This document shows positions 61,801 through 64,000 of a DNA stretch of 64,000 nucleotides, piece after piece. The position numbers and the translations under genes are program-made. Below the pieces are notes generated by a model. The model was not told where the DNA came from, ran no database searches, and saw nothing but the letters and a program-made list of their open reading frames with translations. The stretch's first letter is position 1; each line of letters opens with the position of its first letter. Where the stretch lies: positions 10,968,501-11,032,500 of the forward strand of contig CM061091.1 of NCBI GenBank assembly GCA_030770545.1. The letters run 5' to 3'. This DNA comes from Macropodus opercularis (lineage: Eukaryota > Chordata > Actinopteri > Anabantiformes > Osphronemidae).

Positions 61801-62231
61801 TTTTTGCTGTTGTTGCTGAAAGGGTCCAGACTTGGCTGTTTGGAAGTCAATGTATGAAGAAGTGCCTAAAACTCTGTCAGAGATGGAAAAGAAGAACTGG
61901 ATCAGCTCTCTGCAGGCTGTGGCTGTCAGCTCTGACGCTTTCTTCCCCTTCAGAGACAACATTGATCGTGCCAAACGGGTAAATGTCTTCCACATTTCAG
62001 GGTCTTTTGTAAATAGTGCGATTTGTGGGGAGATGAGCATGTTTGCTCTGTATGGACATAGTGAAACAAGTTTTCCACGTGTATTCACGTTTGTTCTCTC
62101 CGTGTCTGCAGAGCGGTGTTGACTACATCGCAGCTCCAGCCGGCTCTGCTGCTGATGAGATTGTGATTAATGCCTGTAATGAGCAGGGCATCACTCTTGT
62201 GCACACCAAGCTGAGACTTTTCCACCACTGA
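55891..62231 (+). CDS. atic: Bifunctional purine biosynthesis protein ATIC (AICAR transformylase / IMP cyclohydrolase)
   Basis: Cytosolic enzyme of the last two steps of de novo purine synthesis: AICAR to FAICAR with 10-formyl-THF, then ring closure to IMP. Exons: 55891-55909, 56102-56228, 56319-56462, 58182-58270, 58385-58536, 59689-59845, 60028-60153, 60236-60343, 60444-60529, 60625-60714, 60793-60918, 61024-61116, 61187-61369, 61823-61978, 62112-62231 (1,776 nt, 591 aa; human 592). The N-terminal cyclohydrolase domain (about 1-198) has LLSVSDKTGL, VASGGTAKAL, VKTLHPAVHGGILAR and GGVTLLRAAAKNH. The transformylase domain (about 200-591) has LRYGMNPHQ and SFKHVSPAG (catalytic Lys-His), GAGQQSRIHC, SSDAFFPFRDN and the terminus LRLFHH. 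Intron 3 carries a Tc1 relic. An AATAAA lies at about 62,368. Confidence 0.97.
57097..58037 (-). mobile_element. Internally deleted Tc1-like transposon in atic intron 3
   Basis: On the minus strand the N-terminal half of a Tc1 transposase is readable in pieces from about 57,776 down to 57,400: MAKNKELSKDGRDKIVDLHK, EKVTTVGAIIGKWKKHK, MIMRTVRNQPRTTQEELV. The frames shift between pieces, and the catalytic core is missing: the sequence jumps from the N-terminal region to a C-terminal remnant (about 57,100-57,350). Poly-T and poly-A tracts lie near the ends, with CTGACTGTA at the right end. It is a non-autonomous fossil. Confidence 0.75.
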
Positions 62232-63392
62232 GTATCTCCACAGGTTTTCTATAAACCCATCTTCAATTTTTGCATCATGAGGCTCCAAATCGTTTTTACT
62301 GATACTGAAAACATTCCAATCGTTTTGTAACGCTAAATACATTCGTTCATCACATTCCACTGTGAAAAATAAACTAAATGACATTGAGTATTTTGTCTTA
62401 TTTATTTATTTGTTTTTCCCCAAAGCAGGGATGATGAAATGTTGGATGTTTGATTTACAGCTTTGGGCTAGACAGAAATTTCTCAAGTCAGCAACTTTAT
62501 GATGCATTGCTCTTTGTGCTGATATTGAGAAGAGCAGGATCAGGTCCTATTCCCAAGTCAGGAATACTGACTTTGATCATCCTCTAACTTTTAGTTACAC
62601 CTTTTGCGTCGTACATTTTATTTGTGAAACCAGTCAATTTTATGCACTTCTGTGACTGACTTTTCACTTGGCACCATTGTCTGGTTAAAACAGTGTTGTT
62701 GTTTTTTTTCAAAAACTAATATCCATATCTTTAAGGCTATTCATAAATAAAAGTAAAAAACATTCTTGTTAGGTATTGGGATCTCTCCAGCTTTATTAAA
62801 ATAAGGGACTTTATTTTCCTAAGGTAGAAACAACTTTGGCACTGACGACAAGAACGTACAAAAATAGTTCAAACTCTCACATCCCGGTTCACACATTCAC
62901 GCGTGATTAAAGAGATAAATTAGAAAAAAATGCAGAATTCAGAATGTGTCAATCACACACAGTGCGAACCCTCTGTAACATAAGGGCTACAGGAAATTGA
63001 AACAGTTTTTCTTAATCAATTGAAGTGATGTAAATACATTGACATTTGTTAACACAGTGCTTACATTGCAATGGTTTTTGCTTTGAAACGTTTTGAATGT
63101 TAAAATGATAACTGCCAAATGTATATGTAGCGAATGTTAATAGAACATTTATTGGCAGGAGTCTTTTTCTTTTTTTTTTTACTTGGCATGAAATTAGAGA
63201 CCTACAGTAACAGTGAAGAGACTTTGATACAAGATCATGATTAATCAGGTAGCGTAACATGTTTAGTTAGACATGTCAGAAGGTGATAAGGCAGCAAGTT
63301 GAGTCACAGAGCAGATGTTCTGATTATGCAGGGTGGGACAGTGCATCCATTAGTTGGTGATTGTGCAAAGCAGATGATGGATGACAATTCCT
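62232..63392. other. Convergent 3' spacer of atic and fn1
   Basis: Contains the atic 3' untranslated region, with AATAAA at about 62,368, and most or all of the fn1 3' untranslated region read leftward. TTTATT at about 62,791 and 62,811 gives AATAAA on the minus strand. No other gene. Confidence 0.55.
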
Positions 63393-64000
63393 TTATTCCC
63401 GAGGGTTTAGAGGAGCATGTGCATCTGCCAGTAGGTCAGGTCGCAGGCACTCGATGGGGCAGTGAATGTTCTGGAGGAAAAGTAAATCAATATTTGTGAA
63501 ATCCTAATCTTTGAATCTTAAAAGCCAAAAAGTGAGTACAGTGCTAATTACTAACGACAGTACATTTCTAGACATTTTAATGTAATTATATAATAATTCC
63601 ACTCACCAATTTATGGGTTCTGTCTCCATAATTAACGGGTTGCAGCACACTGACATCGACATCAGTACCTGGTCTGCGGCAGTTCTCACATCGCCAACCC
63701 TAATGAGACGTAACATCCAGAAAGTGGTATTAAAGCTTTTTAAAAAAGATTTTTTTTTTAAATGACTGCATGATACCAACATCAGACTCAAATCCAGGGA
63801 AGCGGAAGCTGTACCTGTTGTCCTCCAAAGCATGTGCAAGTACAAATGGCGCCCAGGTATTCCTTCTGCCACTGGTTGCCCACCTGGTAGGTCTTACCAT
63901 CATCATAGCACATGGATTTGTCTGTGCGGGTATAAATACACATTTAAACTTGCATGCAGGCTTCTTTCACATCGTTTTAAGACTATCACAGAGCATTTCG
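63393..64000 (-). CDS. fn1: Fibronectin 1, C-terminal exons (partial; gene continues beyond the window)
   Basis: Secreted extracellular-matrix glycoprotein. Three last coding exons on the minus strand: 63921-63815, 63699-63607 and 63470-63393; positions 63922-64000 are intron. The first encodes a type I fibronectin repeat (MCYDDGKTYQVGNQWQKEY, then GAICTCTCFGG). The second continues GWRCENCRRPG into a variable linker. The third encodes NIHCPIECLRPDLLADAHAP and ends NPRE before TAA. The CPIEC motif keeps the two cysteines that link fibronectin subunits into dimers. Tail-to-tail pairing with atic matches other vertebrates. Whether this is the a or b copy is not determinable. Confidence 0.92.

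Noticed and set aside
1..64000. CRISPR arrays, prokaryotic operons, tRNA or rRNA genes
   Set aside because: None seen. The direct repeats are microsatellites, and no tRNA A/B box pair or rRNA segment was noticed. The window is eukaryotic nuclear DNA.

Overview
The window is vertebrate nuclear DNA and almost certainly a teleost fish. The genes have many short exons with GT-AG introns. There are two decayed Tc1-type transposons, fish-type short interspersed repeats, long GT/CA microsatellites, and an mnx2 (MNR2-type) homeobox gene, which mammals lack. I rebuilt each gene by hand from splice sites, reading phase and remembered human relatives. Eight gene models are complete, and for each the coding exon lengths sum to a multiple of three.

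Layout, left to right. (1) 1-2.6 kb is intergenic. (2) ccdc81, minus strand, 16 exons, 644 aa (2659-11602), encodes a centriolar-satellite/cilia coiled-coil protein. One of its introns holds a Tc1 relic. (3) An interleukin-1 receptor family cluster on the plus strand: two tandem 10-exon genes of IL-18R1/IL-1R type (12221-15785 and 17090-20524), then il18rap (22250-26623). All three have a signal peptide, three Ig-like domains, one membrane segment and a TIR domain. (4) pcnp (minus, 27969-29595) and stk16 (plus, 30328-33408) lie head to head across a shared promoter region. (5) A gene-free stretch of about 15.9 kb (33.4-49.3 kb) leads to the homeobox gene mnx2 (49295-52211), followed by 3.7 kb more without genes. 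The stretch is rich in homeodomain-type motifs and looks like the regulatory territory of mnx2. (6) atic, 15 exons, 591 aa (55891-62231), encodes the bifunctional enzyme for the last two steps of purine synthesis. (7) The last three coding exons of fibronectin (fn1) lie on the minus strand (from 63393), tail to tail with atic, as in other vertebrates.

How the genes relate. The three receptors probably form a local IL-18/IL-1-type signalling module. il18rap would be the accessory chain and one or both upstream genes the ligand-binding chain. The other genes are housekeeping (pcnp, stk16, atic), ciliary (ccdc81), matrix (fn1) or developmental (mnx2).

Main points of interest: strong exon-limited similarity between the two tandem receptors (probable gene conversion); altered TIR box 2 and box 3 residues in those receptors; a tandem pair of STAT-type sites ahead of the second one; a convergent pair of CTCF-like motifs enclosing stk16, the gene desert and mnx2; a dense GATTA/TAATC cluster in the desert; a GC-AG intron and a possible RFX X-box in ccdc81; and loss of the first glycine of the STK16 nucleotide loop. 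I found no clearly new type of system.
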